From the NCBI GenBank assembly GCA_017608295.1, contig JAFCGF010000007.1:1-64000 (forward strand): 64,000 nucleotides of DNA, read 5' to 3'. Below, in pieces: positions 16,108 to 24,317 of the stretch. This DNA is from Candidatus Woesearchaeota archaeon. GTDB lineage: Archaea > Nanoarchaeota > Nanoarchaeia > Woesearchaeales > JAGVZT01. Numbering within the stretch: the first letter of the stretch is position 1; the number at the start of each line of letters is the position of its first letter. The translations under genes and the position numbers were made by a program. A model generated the notes under the pieces. It saw only the letters and a list, made by a program, of their open reading frames with translations. It made no database searches and was not told where the DNA came from.

Positions 16108-18054
16108 CTACATCCGCTCTGGGGCTGAGATGCCCAGCAGCTCCAACCCGTTGGAAAGCACCTGCCGGACCGCAAGCACCAGCAGCAGCCGCGCCTCTTT
16201 TAGCGGAGAAGAAGCCTTCAGTACCGGGCAGGCGTTGTAGAACGAATTGAATGCCTGAGTCAGTTCCAGAAGATAGCTGGCCATGAGGTCAGGGCTGAGC
16301 GTGGACGCAGCTGTCTCTATCTTCAAGGGGAATGACTTGAGCAGCATTATAACCTCGCGCTCCTTGTCTTCCACTAGGCGGGCGCAATGCGGCTCGTCCG
16401 GTACAATCTCCAGGGTCTTGATGCCGGCATCCTCTGCCTTGCGCAGGATGGCGCATGCCCGCGCGTAAGTGTACTGCAGGTAAGGACCTGTTTCGCCCTC
16501 CAAATCCAGGGCGTCCTCGATATCGAATGTCAGGTCCTTGTTCTTGTCCAGCCGCGTGAGGAAGAAGCGCAAAGCGCCGACTGCAATATTTTCCGCAGTC
16601 TCTCGAAGCCACACGATGTCCTTGTCAGGATTACGCTCCTTGCTCTCAGCAAGGGCCTTGTCTCTCAGCTGGTCGAGGGTGTCGTCAATCGTAATGAACC
16701 ATCCTTTCCTGCTCGCGAACGGCAGGCGCTTTTCCTTCTTCTCCTCAGGAGTGAGCGTAAAGCCGAAGTGTTCAAGTGTGCGTGGAGTGAGCCACACCAC
16801 GCCATAAGGCAGGTGCACGTATTCCTTCTCCTCGCCAGTATAGCCAAGGACTTTCAGGGCTGCCTTCACCACGTTCTGCACATGGGTCTGGCGCGCGTCA
16901 ATGACAGCTATAGCAAGCTCATAGTGACCATAATCAGGCTTTTTCAGCCCCTCCTTATCTGGCTTGACAGATGATGTCGACCAGGTCCACTTCCCGTTGG
17001 GCTGCTCTATCAGTGGAGTATAGTAAAAGTCCTTGCCGAGGATGCCGAGCTTCCACATCGCATAGGCAATGTCCTTGGCAGCGTACGTCACTGTCGAATC
17101 GCTTTTCACCAGCACTGCCTTGGGAGTCTTCAGGCCCTTGAAGCCAGAGAGCTTCTCGAGATTTATCACCCAGCAGCCCTCATGCTCACCCTCTTTCTCA
17201 AAGCTGACGTATTCAGTCTCCTTCAGGCGCTCAAGAGCGTTATCGAAGAACTTGAGATGCATGATGTCAGTCTCCCAGTTCACTAAATCGAAAAACACGC
17301 CCATGCGCCAGCAGCTCTCGAACTGTGCGATGGCGCACCTTTCTGTATACTGCCGCTGGAACTGCGACACCTCGTTGTTACCCTTCTCGATCTTCTTTGA
17401 GACCTTGACTCTGAGGGGCTTGAACTTCTTGTCCTTCTCCTCGTTCTGCCGCATCTCAGTATAGATAGAGCCGCAGTAGTGGTCAAACTTCACTCCTTCG
17501 GGAGGCTCGAAAGGAACGTCATAGTGCAGGTGAGCAGTAACATTGTAGGCGATGTTCACGCCTGAATCGTCACCATAATTGACAGAATGCACAACATGGC
17601 CTAATTTACGATACATCCTGATGAGGGAGTCTGCGATGCAGATGTTCCGGGCCTGTCCCAGATGCAGGGGCTTGTTGGGGTTGGCGTTCATGTGCTCCAT
17701 GAGGATGCGCTTCGGTTTTCCATGAGCATAGGTGCCGTATGCCTTTCCATCTTCTATGACTGGCTGCAGAACAGCAGTGTTGAAGGCCCCTGGCTTGAGG
17801 GTGAAGTTCACATAGGGGCCGACCGCCTCGACCTTTTCGCAGAGCTCTTCCACTGTCTTGCTTAGGATTTCAGCAAGCTCTTTCGCTATCTCCACAGGTG
17901 CCTTCTTCCATTCCTTTGCCAGGCGGAAACAGGGAAACGCGAAATGCCCGAACTTCACGTCAGGAGGTATCTCGAGCATGCTGCCTATCTCATCCTCGGG
18001 AAGCTTCACCTCTGGGGAGAGAAGCCCAATGAGCTCTTTCTTAAAATTGCGCAT
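16108..18054 (-). CDS. argS: Arginine--tRNA ligase
   Basis: A class I synthetase that charges tRNA-Arg. The N-terminal Add-1 domain (to about residue 110) recognises the tRNA elbow, and the active-site signature NPNKPLHLGQARN follows near residues 125-137, with the HLGQ form in place of HIGH. The C-terminal anticodon-binding domain with its ALRFFL and GPYLQYTYAR motifs is complete. At 648 residues it is a typical archaeal length. A leftward TATA-like ATTTAAAT lies about 25 bases before the ATG, so the message is probably leaderless. It diverges from the double-HTH gene at 18132. Confidence 0.92.
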   Translation of the reverse strand: MRNFKKELIGLLSPEVKLPEDEIGSMLEIPPDVKFGHFAFPCFRLAKEWKKAPVEIAKELAEILSKTVEELCEKVEAVGPYVNFTLKPGAFNTAVLQPVIEDGKAYGTYAHGKPKRILMEHMNANPNKPLHLGQARNICIADSLIRMYRKLGHVVHSVNYGDDSGVNIAYNVTAHLHYDVPFEPPEGVKFDHYCGSIYTEMRQNEEKDKKFKPLRVKVSKKIEKGNNEVSQFQRQYTERCAIAQFESCWRMGVFFDLVNWETDIMHLKFFDNALERLKETEYVSFEKEGEHEGCWVINLEKLSGFKGLKTPKAVLVKSDSTVTYAAKDIAYAMWKLGILGKDFYYTPLIEQPNGKWTWSTSSVKPDKEGLKKPDYGHYELAIAVIDARQTHVQNVVKAALKVLGYTGEEKEYVHLPYGVVWLTPRTLEHFGFTLTPEEKKEKRLPFASRKGWFITIDDTLDQLRDKALAESKERNPDKDIVWLRETAENIAVGALRFFLTRLDKNKDLTFDIEDALDLEGETGPYLQYTYARACAILRKAEDAGIKTLEIVPDEPHCARLVEDKEREVIMLLKSFPLKIETAASTLSPDLMASYLLELTQAFNSFYNACPVLKASSPLKEARLLLVLAVRQVLSNGLELLGISAPERM

Positions 18055-18077
18055 GCCGAAATGAGAGAAGAATCGCT

Positions 18078-18110
18078 ATTTAAATCCTGCGGGCAAAGGC
18101 TTTTTATACC
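18078..18110. promoter_or_regulatory. Back-to-back TATA boxes for argS and the rpo7 operon
   Basis: ATTTAAAT (18078-18085) is placed to serve leftward argS and TTTTTATACC (18101-18110) to serve the rightward operon starting at 18132. The two lie about 20 bases apart, so binding at one could interfere with the other. Confidence 0.45.
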
Positions 18111-18131
18111 CACGAACACTAGCTTAGGGAT

Positions 18132-18785
18132 ATGTATGATGAAGAGCTCGAAGAGCCTGATGAGCAGGAACCCAAGGAGTTTGACCCCTCTGCTGTGGAG
18201 AGCACCCTCCGCGAAGCGATAGGAGTCACGATAAGCGAACTCCAGGAGGACCTGACCGAGAAGCTCAAAGACCCGCTGCTCGGCTTTACGATTCACTTTG
18301 GCCAGAAGTTCAAGAAGGCAAAGCGCCTGTTCAAGGAGGAATACATCCGCGCTGTCCTGAAGAAGAACTTTGGCAATATCAGCGAGGCAGCGCGCATATT
18401 GGACCTCTCGCGGAGAACAGTACACCGGCTGTCTGAGGACGAGGAAGTCGCTTCGATACGGAAAGAGATGGCGTCACCAAGCTATCTCGCGCAGCAGGAC
18501 ATCTCAGAGGCGATAAGCGACGTGCTCACTGGCTATTCAGAGGTATTGCATCCGAAGAAATTAGAACAAGTCTACCGCAAGATGCCTGAGCTGAGCGAGG
18601 ACCTTGTCCAGGTCATCGAGCAGAAGCCGCTCTCACTTAAGGACGCAGTGCAGGAGTTTGAGCGCAGGTATCTTCGCGCTGCCATCACACGATACGGCCC
18701 GAACCTCACCAATGTGGCAAAGGAGATCGGCATCCGCTACGAGAGCCTTCTGAGAAAGGTGAAAGAGCTCACCCTTGAGGTGTGA
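18132..18785 (+). CDS. Protein with two Fis-type helix-turn-helix motifs
   Basis: The 217-residue protein holds two HTH segments of the Fis/NtrC C-terminal kind: EYIRAVLKKNFGNISEAARILDLSRRTVHRL at about 73-103 (given here as a span) and the matching RYLRAAITRYGPNLTNVAKEIGIRYESLLRKV near 178-210. Each has the pattern of a long helix, then the N-x-S/T-x-A-A/K recognition unit. The N-terminus is acidic. Bacterial Fis-type motifs usually occur once at the end of enhancer-binding proteins; two in one small archaeal protein is unusual. It starts the operon with the PIN nuclease and Rpo7, overlapping the next gene, so it may be a nucleoid or RNAP-associated factor. Confidence 0.6.
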   Translation: MYDEELEEPDEQEPKEFDPSAVESTLREAIGVTISELQEDLTEKLKDPLLGFTIHFGQKFKKAKRLFKEEYIRAVLKKNFGNISEAARILDLSRRTVHRLSEDEEVASIRKEMASPSYLAQQDISEAISDVLTGYSEVLHPKKLEQVYRKMPELSEDLVQVIEQKPLSLKDAVQEFERRYLRAAITRYGPNLTNVAKEIGIRYESLLRKVKELTLEV

Positions 18786-18787
18786 AG

Positions 18788-19195
18788 ATGGAGAAGAGGC
18801 GCATACTGCTCGACGCTAATTTTCTCATGTTGCCTGCGCAGTACGGCATTGACATCTTCAGTGAGATAGACCGCATTTGCACCTTTCCCTATGAGCTGGC
18901 TGTTGTTCAGCTAGTGATATACGAGCTTCAGGGAATCGCAAAGAGCAAGGGGAAGGACGGCGATAGAGCGAGGCTCGCACTTGCGCTGCTAAAGAACAAA
19001 AGCGTTGCTGTCGTCGATAATGAGCGTGAAGAAAGCAAAACTATTAAAAATGCCGACGAATTCATGTTAGCTATTGTCCGACGCGACCGCGACATTGTCT
19101 GCACACAAGACAAGGAGTTGCGGCGGGCGCTGAGGGAGAAAGGGATTGCGACAATCGTGCTGCGCAAGCGGCGCGTACTCGAAATCCAATGGTAG
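18788..19195 (+). CDS. PIN-domain nuclease of the archaeal Fcf1/VapC9-like group
   Basis: The 135-residue protein has the PIN opening RRILLDANFLMLPAQYGIDIF with the first acidic residue of the metal site, further acidic residues around ELQG and NADEFMLAI, and the closing CTQDKELRRALREKG with the last conserved aspartate. This form resembles the single-domain archaeal PIN proteins that are related to eukaryotic Fcf1/Utp24 and commonly sit next to rpo7. Such neighbours suggest rRNA processing rather than toxin activity, and no antitoxin is seen. The ATG at 18788 has GAGGTG five bases upstream; a GTG at 18782 overlaps the previous stop. Confidence 0.75.
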   Translation: MEKRRILLDANFLMLPAQYGIDIFSEIDRICTFPYELAVVQLVIYELQGIAKSKGKDGDRARLALALLKNKSVAVVDNEREESKTIKNADEFMLAIVRRDRDIVCTQDKELRRALREKGIATIVLRKRRVLEIQW

Positions 19196-19248
19196 TGCCT
19201 TTCCCGAAGCGCATCGACGAGGACCAACGACTACCAGAGGAACAGACT

Positions 19249-19830
19249 ATGTACTACAGAACACAGATTAAGGACTACATCCGCGTACCGCCGGATAAAT
19301 TTGACCTGCCGAAGGACCAGGCCATCGTAGAGATGATTAGGACGGGCTATGAGGGCCACATCTCCAAGAAGCTTGGTGTTGTCATCGAAGTTGCGAAAAT
19401 CTTCGATATTGGCGAGGGTATCATCATCCCTGGGGATGGCGCTACGTATTACGAGACCACCTTCGAGCTGCTTACCTTCAAGCCCGAGATGCAGGAGGTC
19501 CTTCTCGGAAGGATCAACGACATCGCGGACTTTGGCGCGTTCATCAACATCGGACCGATTGAGGGCATGATTCACATCAGCCAGACCATGGACGACTACG
19601 TCTCCTTCAGCAAGGAGCGCGTCCTCATGGGCAAGGACTCCAAGAGGAGCCTCAAGGTAGGGGACCTCTGCAGGGCACGTATCATTGCAGTTTCTTACAA
19701 AGACCCCACGAATCCGAAGATAGGGCTGACCATGCGCCAACCGGGCCTGGGACGGCTTGAATGGATGGAGGAGCCCCCAGTCAAGACAGGAGCGACCAAG
19801 GGCAAGAAAAAAGGAGGGAGGAAGAAATGA
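19249..19830 (+). CDS. rpo7: DNA-directed RNA polymerase subunit Rpo7 (RpoE')
   Basis: This is the stalk subunit that pairs with Rpo4 and contacts nascent RNA. The N-terminal RNP-like domain starts YYRTQIKDYIRVPP, as in archaeal Rpo7, and the S1 domain follows from about residue 80 (EVLLGRINDIADFGAFINIGPIEGMIHISQ). The lysine/glycine-rich tail (TKGKKKGGRKK) is an extension. The ATG at 19249 matches the family start and has GAGG upstream; the longer frame from 19189 would add 20 unconserved residues. The stop overlaps the spt4 start by ATGA. Confidence 0.93.
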   Translation: MYYRTQIKDYIRVPPDKFDLPKDQAIVEMIRTGYEGHISKKLGVVIEVAKIFDIGEGIIIPGDGATYYETTFELLTFKPEMQEVLLGRINDIADFGAFINIGPIEGMIHISQTMDDYVSFSKERVLMGKDSKRSLKVGDLCRARIIAVSYKDPTNPKIGLTMRQPGLGRLEWMEEPPVKTGATKGKKKGGRKK

Positions 19831-20012
19831 AAAAGAAAGTATGTAAGACTTGCCGAATCTTCGTGGACGGAAAGGAGTGCCCACTCTGCAAGAAGCAGAA
19901 CTTCACCACGAACTGGAAGGGCCGAATTGCTATCCTTGACGCACGAAAATCCGATGTCGCCAAGAGAGTTGGCATAAAGAAGAAGGGAGAGTACGCCATC
20001 AAGGTACCATAA
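19827..20012 (+). CDS. spt4: Transcription elongation factor Spt4 (RpoE'')
   Basis: The 61-residue zinc protein is the partner of Spt5/NusG, stabilising it on RNA polymerase. Metal ligands are CKTC at the start and CPLC after ten residues, followed by NWKGRIAILD, the family signature. Length is normal for archaeal Spt4. It overlaps rpo7 by four bases and is followed by rps24e after 11 bases, the classic archaeal order. No spt5 lies in the window. Confidence 0.92.
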   Translation: MKKKVCKTCRIFVDGKECPLCKKQNFTTNWKGRIAILDARKSDVAKRVGIKKKGEYAIKVP

Positions 20013-20023
20013 GGGGAACTATC

Positions 20024-20521
20024 ATGAAAATCGAAATAACTGAAGAAAAGAACCAGCCGCTCCTCGAGCGGAGGGTCGTGAAAGCAACGCTCACTTTCCA
20101 GGGAGGAACTCCAACAAGGAAAGACGTGATTACAAACATGGCTGCACAGCTCAAGGTGAAGGAAGAACTTCTCGTGCTGAAGGCTATCCGCACTGTGTTC
20201 GGCCGCATGAAGGCAGTCGCCACTGTACATGTGTACAAGAACAAGAAGCAGGTAGAGGCAGTCGAGCCGGCATACAGGCTGAACCGCGGTAAGGCCAAGC
20301 CAAAGAAGGAAGAAAAGCCTGCTGAAGCCCCTAAGGAAGAGGCAAAACCTGCTGAGGAAGCTCCGGCTGAGGCGCCAAAAGAAGAAAAGCCAGCAGAAGA
20401 GGCACCTAAAGAGGAGAAGCCTGCTAAAGAAGCGAAACCTGAAGAGGCACCCAAGGAAGAGAAGCCAGCAGAGAATAAGAAAGAGGCAAAACCTGCTAAA
20501 GAGAAGAAAAAGGGTGAATGA
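20024..20521 (+). CDS. rps24e: 30S ribosomal protein S24e with a long low-complexity tail
   Basis: Residues 1-90 are a standard archaeal S24e: MKIEITEEKNQPLLERR, then GGTPTRKDV and the late AYRLNRGKAKPKK. The final ~75 residues are an added low-complexity tail of repeating KPAEEAPKEE-like units, almost pure Lys, Pro, Ala and Glu. Normal archaeal S24e ends near residue 100. The tail is charge balanced and probably disordered, and may project from the ribosome. The next gene's start overlaps the stop in ATGA fashion. Confidence 0.9.
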   Translation: MKIEITEEKNQPLLERRVVKATLTFQGGTPTRKDVITNMAAQLKVKEELLVLKAIRTVFGRMKAVATVHVYKNKKQVEAVEPAYRLNRGKAKPKKEEKPAEAPKEEAKPAEEAPAEAPKEEKPAEEAPKEEKPAKEAKPEEAPKEEKPAENKKEAKPAKEKKKGE

Positions 20522-20523
20522 GC

Positions 20524-20724
20524 ATGGCAAAGAAGCAGACGAAAAAAAAGATAACTCCCAAGGCTGGAAGCTTCTACGAGATTTCAGGCGATTCTATCTC
20601 CAAGAAGAAGCGCGAGTGCCCGAAGTGCGGCTCAGGCGTTTTCATGGCAGAGCATAAGAACCGCTTCACGTGCGGCAAGTGCCATTATACAGAATTCAAG
20701 GGCGCTGGCCAGCCTGCTGAGTAG
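20524..20724 (+). CDS. rps27ae: 30S ribosomal protein S27ae
   Basis: This 66-residue zinc-ribbon protein of the small subunit carries CPKCGSGVFMAEH and CGKCHY, the four-cysteine site of the family, after a basic N-terminus. The ATG at 20518 would add two residues and overlap the upstream stop; the ATG at 20524 has GGGTGA six bases upstream and is preferred. In many archaea the next gene is kae1-bud32, but here an unrelated orphan follows after a T-rich gap (T6 at 20751), which could serve as terminator or TATA element. Confidence 0.92.
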   Translation: MAKKQTKKKITPKAGSFYEISGDSISKKKRECPKCGSGVFMAEHKNRFTCGKCHYTEFKGAGQPAE

Positions 20725-20795
20725 GGAAATACACCTTTTGTGTACCCAACTTTTTTAATCTGTAGTCCACCCCCTCTAAAGCTGGGGAAGGGACT

Positions 20796-22028
20796 ATGGC
20801 AAAGAATCAATATCCTAAAGATTTAGTGCAACGGGTGCGGGGCAACCGCGATAGGCAGCATGAGCTTGAGGCCGAGAGACAGAACCTTGGCACTGACCTT
20901 GAGAAGGCAGAGTCCTATCTCATCCTGTCGAAGGGCCAGCTTGACTGGAAAGAGAAGCTCTCAGGCGGAGTGAGGAAGTGGCTCAACAAGCCCACGCCCG
21001 CGCTTCAGCAGGTGTGGGACGCAAAGGAGAACATAGGCTCACTTGAGCAGGCGATTTCAGCGACCCGCTCGCACACCAGCACATTGGCTTCTGACACTAA
21101 CAACGCGATACGGGGATATCTGATGGATGATTCCCCCAAGTATCGCGAGCTTGACAGGTATACACGCGTCTCCTACGAGGCGCTGAATGACGCGAGCAGC
21201 TATCTTAGGCTGGTGAGGGATACTGCCCATGGTGTAGAGTCCCTTGTGAGGATGGTTCTGCGAGACTGGCCAGATTTCAAGAATCCCTGGAAGCGCAGGC
21301 CTCAGCCGCCGTGCCCGCCTCGAAGGCCATGCCCGCCCAGGCAGCCGCCCTTTCGTATCATGGATGATGAAGAGCTGGAGTATGATGACGCTGACTGGGA
21401 TACTGAGGATTGGGGAGACATGCCTGACCTTGGAGTATTCGGGAACCTGACTGATATAGGCACTCTTACACGAGAACTCGAAGCAGATATCGAAGAAGTT
21501 GATGACGAGATGTCCATGGACCTGTATGACCCTGATGTCCCTGACTTCTCAGAAGTGCCTGACCTCCATGACCCGAGACGACGCCGACGTCCAAGACAGC
21601 CATGCCCGCCCGCACCATGTCCCCCGAAGGAGACCTGGGGCGAGTACTGGCGTAACACAGCGAGGAGGCGATGGGCCCTTGAGGAGGCGCAGAATGGTGT
21701 CGAGAAAGTAAAGGGGAAGAAGCGCAGCTACACCTCAACGATGAGGCGCTATGCCTCCCGCCGCCCCCCTGAATCTGGCGCATTGCCGTATGATTATGAC
21801 CACGCGCTCAGCGGAGTGCAGAGCTCATACATAGATAATCTCGCCTGGTTCAATATGTTCCACCCGCTGCTCTTCCTGTACAACATGGAGCGAGTGGGTC
21901 GCCAGCTCAGGCATCTCGAGAGCTATGTGGCAGAGGTCAAGCCCTATATCCAGGATGATTATACTCACTTCGAGACAGAGAAAAGCCTGCTCGTGTCACG
22001 GGTACGGGAAGATATCCTGTCAGATTAG
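20796..22028 (+). CDS. Coiled-coil orphan with twin proline/cysteine hinges
   Basis: This 410-residue protein is not recognised. Residues 10-165 are helical and charged (coiled-coil-like). Around 168-185 lies RPQPPCPPRRPCPPRQPP, then an acidic segment of about 80 residues (with repeated PDLxxF and PDFSEVPDL), then a second hinge, RRRRRPRQPCPPAPCPPK. A second helical region follows to the end. The two hinges each hold paired CPP cysteines, as if the molecule were symmetrical: helix, hinge, acid arm, hinge, helix. No signal peptide is seen, so the cysteines are probably cytoplasmic and may bind metal or crosslink. It overlaps the converging pgk gene by four bases. Confidence 0.6.
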   Translation: MAKNQYPKDLVQRVRGNRDRQHELEAERQNLGTDLEKAESYLILSKGQLDWKEKLSGGVRKWLNKPTPALQQVWDAKENIGSLEQAISATRSHTSTLASDTNNAIRGYLMDDSPKYRELDRYTRVSYEALNDASSYLRLVRDTAHGVESLVRMVLRDWPDFKNPWKRRPQPPCPPRRPCPPRQPPFRIMDDEELEYDDADWDTEDWGDMPDLGVFGNLTDIGTLTRELEADIEEVDDEMSMDLYDPDVPDFSEVPDLHDPRRRRRPRQPCPPAPCPPKETWGEYWRNTARRRWALEEAQNGVEKVKGKKRSYTSTMRRYASRRPPESGALPYDYDHALSGVQSSYIDNLAWFNMFHPLLFLYNMERVGRQLRHLESYVAEVKPYIQDDYTHFETEKSLLVSRVREDILSD

Positions 22029-23200
22029 CGCTTTTTGGCTTTTTCGAGTGCCTCGACAGCTGGAAGCTTCTTACCCGCAAGATATTCCAGGAACGCGCCT
22101 CCTCCTGTTGAGAGATGGGCATACTCGTCTTCCAAGCCAAGGTCCTCGACAGCGTTGACAGTATCACCGCCGCCGACAAAAACATCCCCACCAATACCTG
22201 CGAGCTTCTCAGCAAGCTCTTTTGTCGCTTTTGCAAAGGGCTCCATCTCGTACAGGCCGAGAGGGCCGTTCCAGATGACGGTTCCTGCCTTCTCGCACAA
22301 TGCTGAGATGCTCTCCACGCTCTTGGGGCCTATATCAAGACCGGACCATTTTCGCGGTATCTTCTTTGAGGATACTACCTTGGACTTCGCGTCCTCAGCT
22401 ACCTGGTCTGCAACAACAAGGTCTTCAGGGAATACTGCTTTCTGCTTGAACAGCGGATTCTGGAGCAGTTCCTTCGCCTTGTCTATAAATTCTTCATCGA
22501 CAAGCGAGTTGCCTGTCTTCCTTCCTTCAGCAGCGAAGAAGGTGAAGGCCATGGCGCCGCCGATGACAATAGAATCTGCCTCGTCGAGGTAGTGTTCGAT
22601 GAGCGGGAGCTTGGTCTTGAGCTTCGCCCCTCCCAGCACTATCATAAGGGGTTTCTCAGGGGCATCCCGCACACCTTCCAATGCATCCAATTCTTTCTCC
22701 ATGAGGAGGCCTGCGCAGCTTGGAAGGTATTCCGGCACTCCGACGACTGAAGCGTGGGCGCGGTGTGCAGTGCCGAAGGCGTCGTTCACATAGCAGTCTG
22801 CGTGCGATGCCAGAGTCTTGGCGAAATCTGGCTCATTGTCTTTTTCTCCGGAGTAGAACCTAAGGTTTTCCAGTAAAACGACACGGGCTTCGATGGGCAC
22901 ATCTCCTGTGCAGTTATCAACGAACGACACGCTCTCGCCGAGCAGCTGCTCAAGTCGCTTTGCAATCGGCTGGAGGCTGAACTCAGGCTTCACTTCCCCT
23001 TTTGGCCTGCCGAGGTGGCTCATGAGTATGACCTGGCTTGCGCCCTTGTCCAGGAGAGAGTGGATTGTGGGCAGTGATGCCCTGATACGGGTGTCGTCCG
23101 CTATCTCGCCCTCATCAAGGGGAACATTGTAGTCCACGCGCACGAGGACGCGCTTTCCGTTGAACTCCATGTCATCAAGGATTGAGTAGTTACGTGCCAT
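22025..23200 (-). CDS. pgk: Phosphoglycerate kinase
   Basis: The glycolytic and gluconeogenic enzyme that moves phosphate between 1,3-bisphosphoglycerate and ADP. The N-terminal domain has VLVRVDYNVPL with the substrate arginine and aspartate, then HLGRPKGE. The nucleotide domain holds GGAKLKTKLP and the late GGGDTVNAVEDLG plus STGGGAFLEYLAGKKLP. At 391 residues it is complete and resembles the bacterial-length enzyme. A GAPDH gene about 2.6 kb away on the same strand would supply its substrate, but unrelated genes lie between them. Confidence 0.95.
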   Translation of the reverse strand: MARNYSILDDMEFNGKRVLVRVDYNVPLDEGEIADDTRIRASLPTIHSLLDKGASQVILMSHLGRPKGEVKPEFSLQPIAKRLEQLLGESVSFVDNCTGDVPIEARVVLLENLRFYSGEKDNEPDFAKTLASHADCYVNDAFGTAHRAHASVVGVPEYLPSCAGLLMEKELDALEGVRDAPEKPLMIVLGGAKLKTKLPLIEHYLDEADSIVIGGAMAFTFFAAEGRKTGNSLVDEEFIDKAKELLQNPLFKQKAVFPEDLVVADQVAEDAKSKVVSSKKIPRKWSGLDIGPKSVESISALCEKAGTVIWNGPLGLYEMEPFAKATKELAEKLAGIGGDVFVGGGDTVNAVEDLGLEDEYAHLSTGGGAFLEYLAGKKLPAVEALEKAKKR

Positions 23201-23282
23201 GCCGTGTAAAATGAATCACAACTATATATTGCTACCTCCTCTTTTTTGTAGGTCATCTGTTGATGAGGGGAGCTAAAAATAG

Positions 23283-23331
23283 AAATATTTATATAGCATC
23301 TCTAAGTTGACATATGTCAACTGGAGGTTGC
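23283..23331 (+). promoter_or_regulatory. TATA box plus 18-bp perfect palindrome and ribosome site
   Basis: AATATTTATATAGC is followed by the perfect palindrome AGTTGACATATGTCAACT at 23305-23322, then GGAGG at 23324-23328 before the ATG at 23333. The palindrome sits where transcription should start, so it is likely an operator for autoregulation by the downstream wHTH protein. Confidence 0.6.
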
Positions 23332-23332
23332 C

Positions 23333-23953
23333 ATGATACAACTCACTCAAAATGAACAGAAGGCGCTGCTTACCCTCTTCAAGGAGTATGCAGCGCACCA
23401 CAACGCAAACACGCTCTCAAAGCTGCTCGGCATGAGCCGCTTCGGGGCGCAGAAGATGCTCAGGCGGCTCGAATCCGGAGGACTCCTCACGTCGCAGCCC
23501 ATTGGCAAGGCCATCATTTTCACGCTGAAGCTCAGGGACCAATACACCAAGAAGTTGCTCACCCTCCTCCTTGCCGACGAGGCAAGGCAGCATCTCCGCT
23601 GGCAGGACGAGTTCCGAGAGCTGGGGAAAAAAGCAGATATCCTGATACTCTACGGCTCCGCCATCAGAAACTGGGGGAAGGCGGCTGATATAGACCTCCT
23701 CGTTGTAGCGCCGCGGGGAGCAAGTAGGGAAATAAGCGCCCTTATCGAAAAGGCCAGGGAACGGCTGCCGAAAAAACTCCATGCTATCCGGATGACTTCC
23801 GAGGATCTGACCGATAATCTGAAAAAGAAGAATAAAGTCGCCCTTAATATCATCAGGACCGGCATCGTGCTCCAGGGGCAGGACCGGCTGTACGGGATTG
23901 TGAGAGATGTCGCATGCCGCCAAACAGGTAGGATGGTGCCTCAAAAAGGCTAA
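23333..23953 (+). CDS. Winged-helix / MNT-type nucleotidyltransferase fusion (antitoxin-like)
   Basis: Residues 1-65 form a winged HTH (NTLSKLLGMSRFGAQKMLRRLESGGLLTS). Residues ~95-170 are a minimal nucleotidyltransferase domain with LYGSAIRNWGKAADIDLLVV, the GS-x11-DxD signature of MNT proteins, which as antitoxins attach nucleotides to HEPN toxins. The HTH allows repression of its own promoter, where an 18-bp palindrome lies just upstream. The 206-residue length is full for such fusions. The downstream HEPN-like partner is broken, so this may be a leftover antitoxin or a stand-alone regulator. Confidence 0.75.
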   Translation: MIQLTQNEQKALLTLFKEYAAHHNANTLSKLLGMSRFGAQKMLRRLESGGLLTSQPIGKAIIFTLKLRDQYTKKLLTLLLADEARQHLRWQDEFRELGKKADILILYGSAIRNWGKAADIDLLVVAPRGASREISALIEKARERLPKKLHAIRMTSEDLTDNLKKKNKVALNIIRTGIVLQGQDRLYGIVRDVACRQTGRMVPQKG

Positions 23954-24234
23954 GAGAGAGATAGAGGAATGGTTATGAGAGCCGCAACCAGACCTGCACC
24001 ATTGCTGCCATAGAATTTATTAGGGAACAGGGGAAGATTGACCTGGACGAGAAATACATCAGGATGTTCAAGCCTGACGAGGGCGAGTTCAGGATTATCA
24101 ATCTCAGGGAAGAATATACCTACGGTATGCAGATACAGGCACAGCGGACAGACATCGAGACACTCACGGCTGTGTGCAGGGAAGTCATCTACGCCACCAA
24201 GAACATAGTCTATAAGGAATCTGATAGAGCCTAA
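23907..24234 (+). pseudogene. Remnant of a HEPN-domain toxin partner
   Basis: Two neighbouring frames both read like parts of a HEPN protein. One begins ATG at 23907, overlapping the nucleotidyltransferase, and gives HAAKQVGWCLKKAKREIEEW before a stop at 23976. The other, running 23968-24234, gives NGYESRNQTC, then KIDLDEKYIRMFK and REEYTYGMQIQ...REVIYATKNIVYKE. The second part is like the last helices of HEPN proteins next to MNT genes. A frameshift and probably loss of some 30 middle residues, including the RxxxxH motif, separate them. The identification rests on position and helix pattern, not on a search. Confidence 0.5.
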
Positions 24235-24317
24235 CGCGCTGCGATACTAGTGAAGCCCACTGGGAGCGGAATGCTACCGAGAGATTTATTAAGCCGAGCA
24301 AGAATTGGGATGAGACA

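Noticed and set aside
19231..19884. Long leftward frame opposite rpo7 and spt4
   Set aside because: It is the complement of two well-supported genes on the other strand and has no recognisable motifs or start signals.
19781..20530. Leftward frame of about 249 codons opposite S24e
   Set aside because: It is the mirror of the K/P/A/E repeat tail and reads as low-complexity Phe/Leu/Cys.
23417..23944. Leftward frame opposite the MNT protein
   Set aside because: It mirrors the wHTH-MNT gene and lacks any motif.
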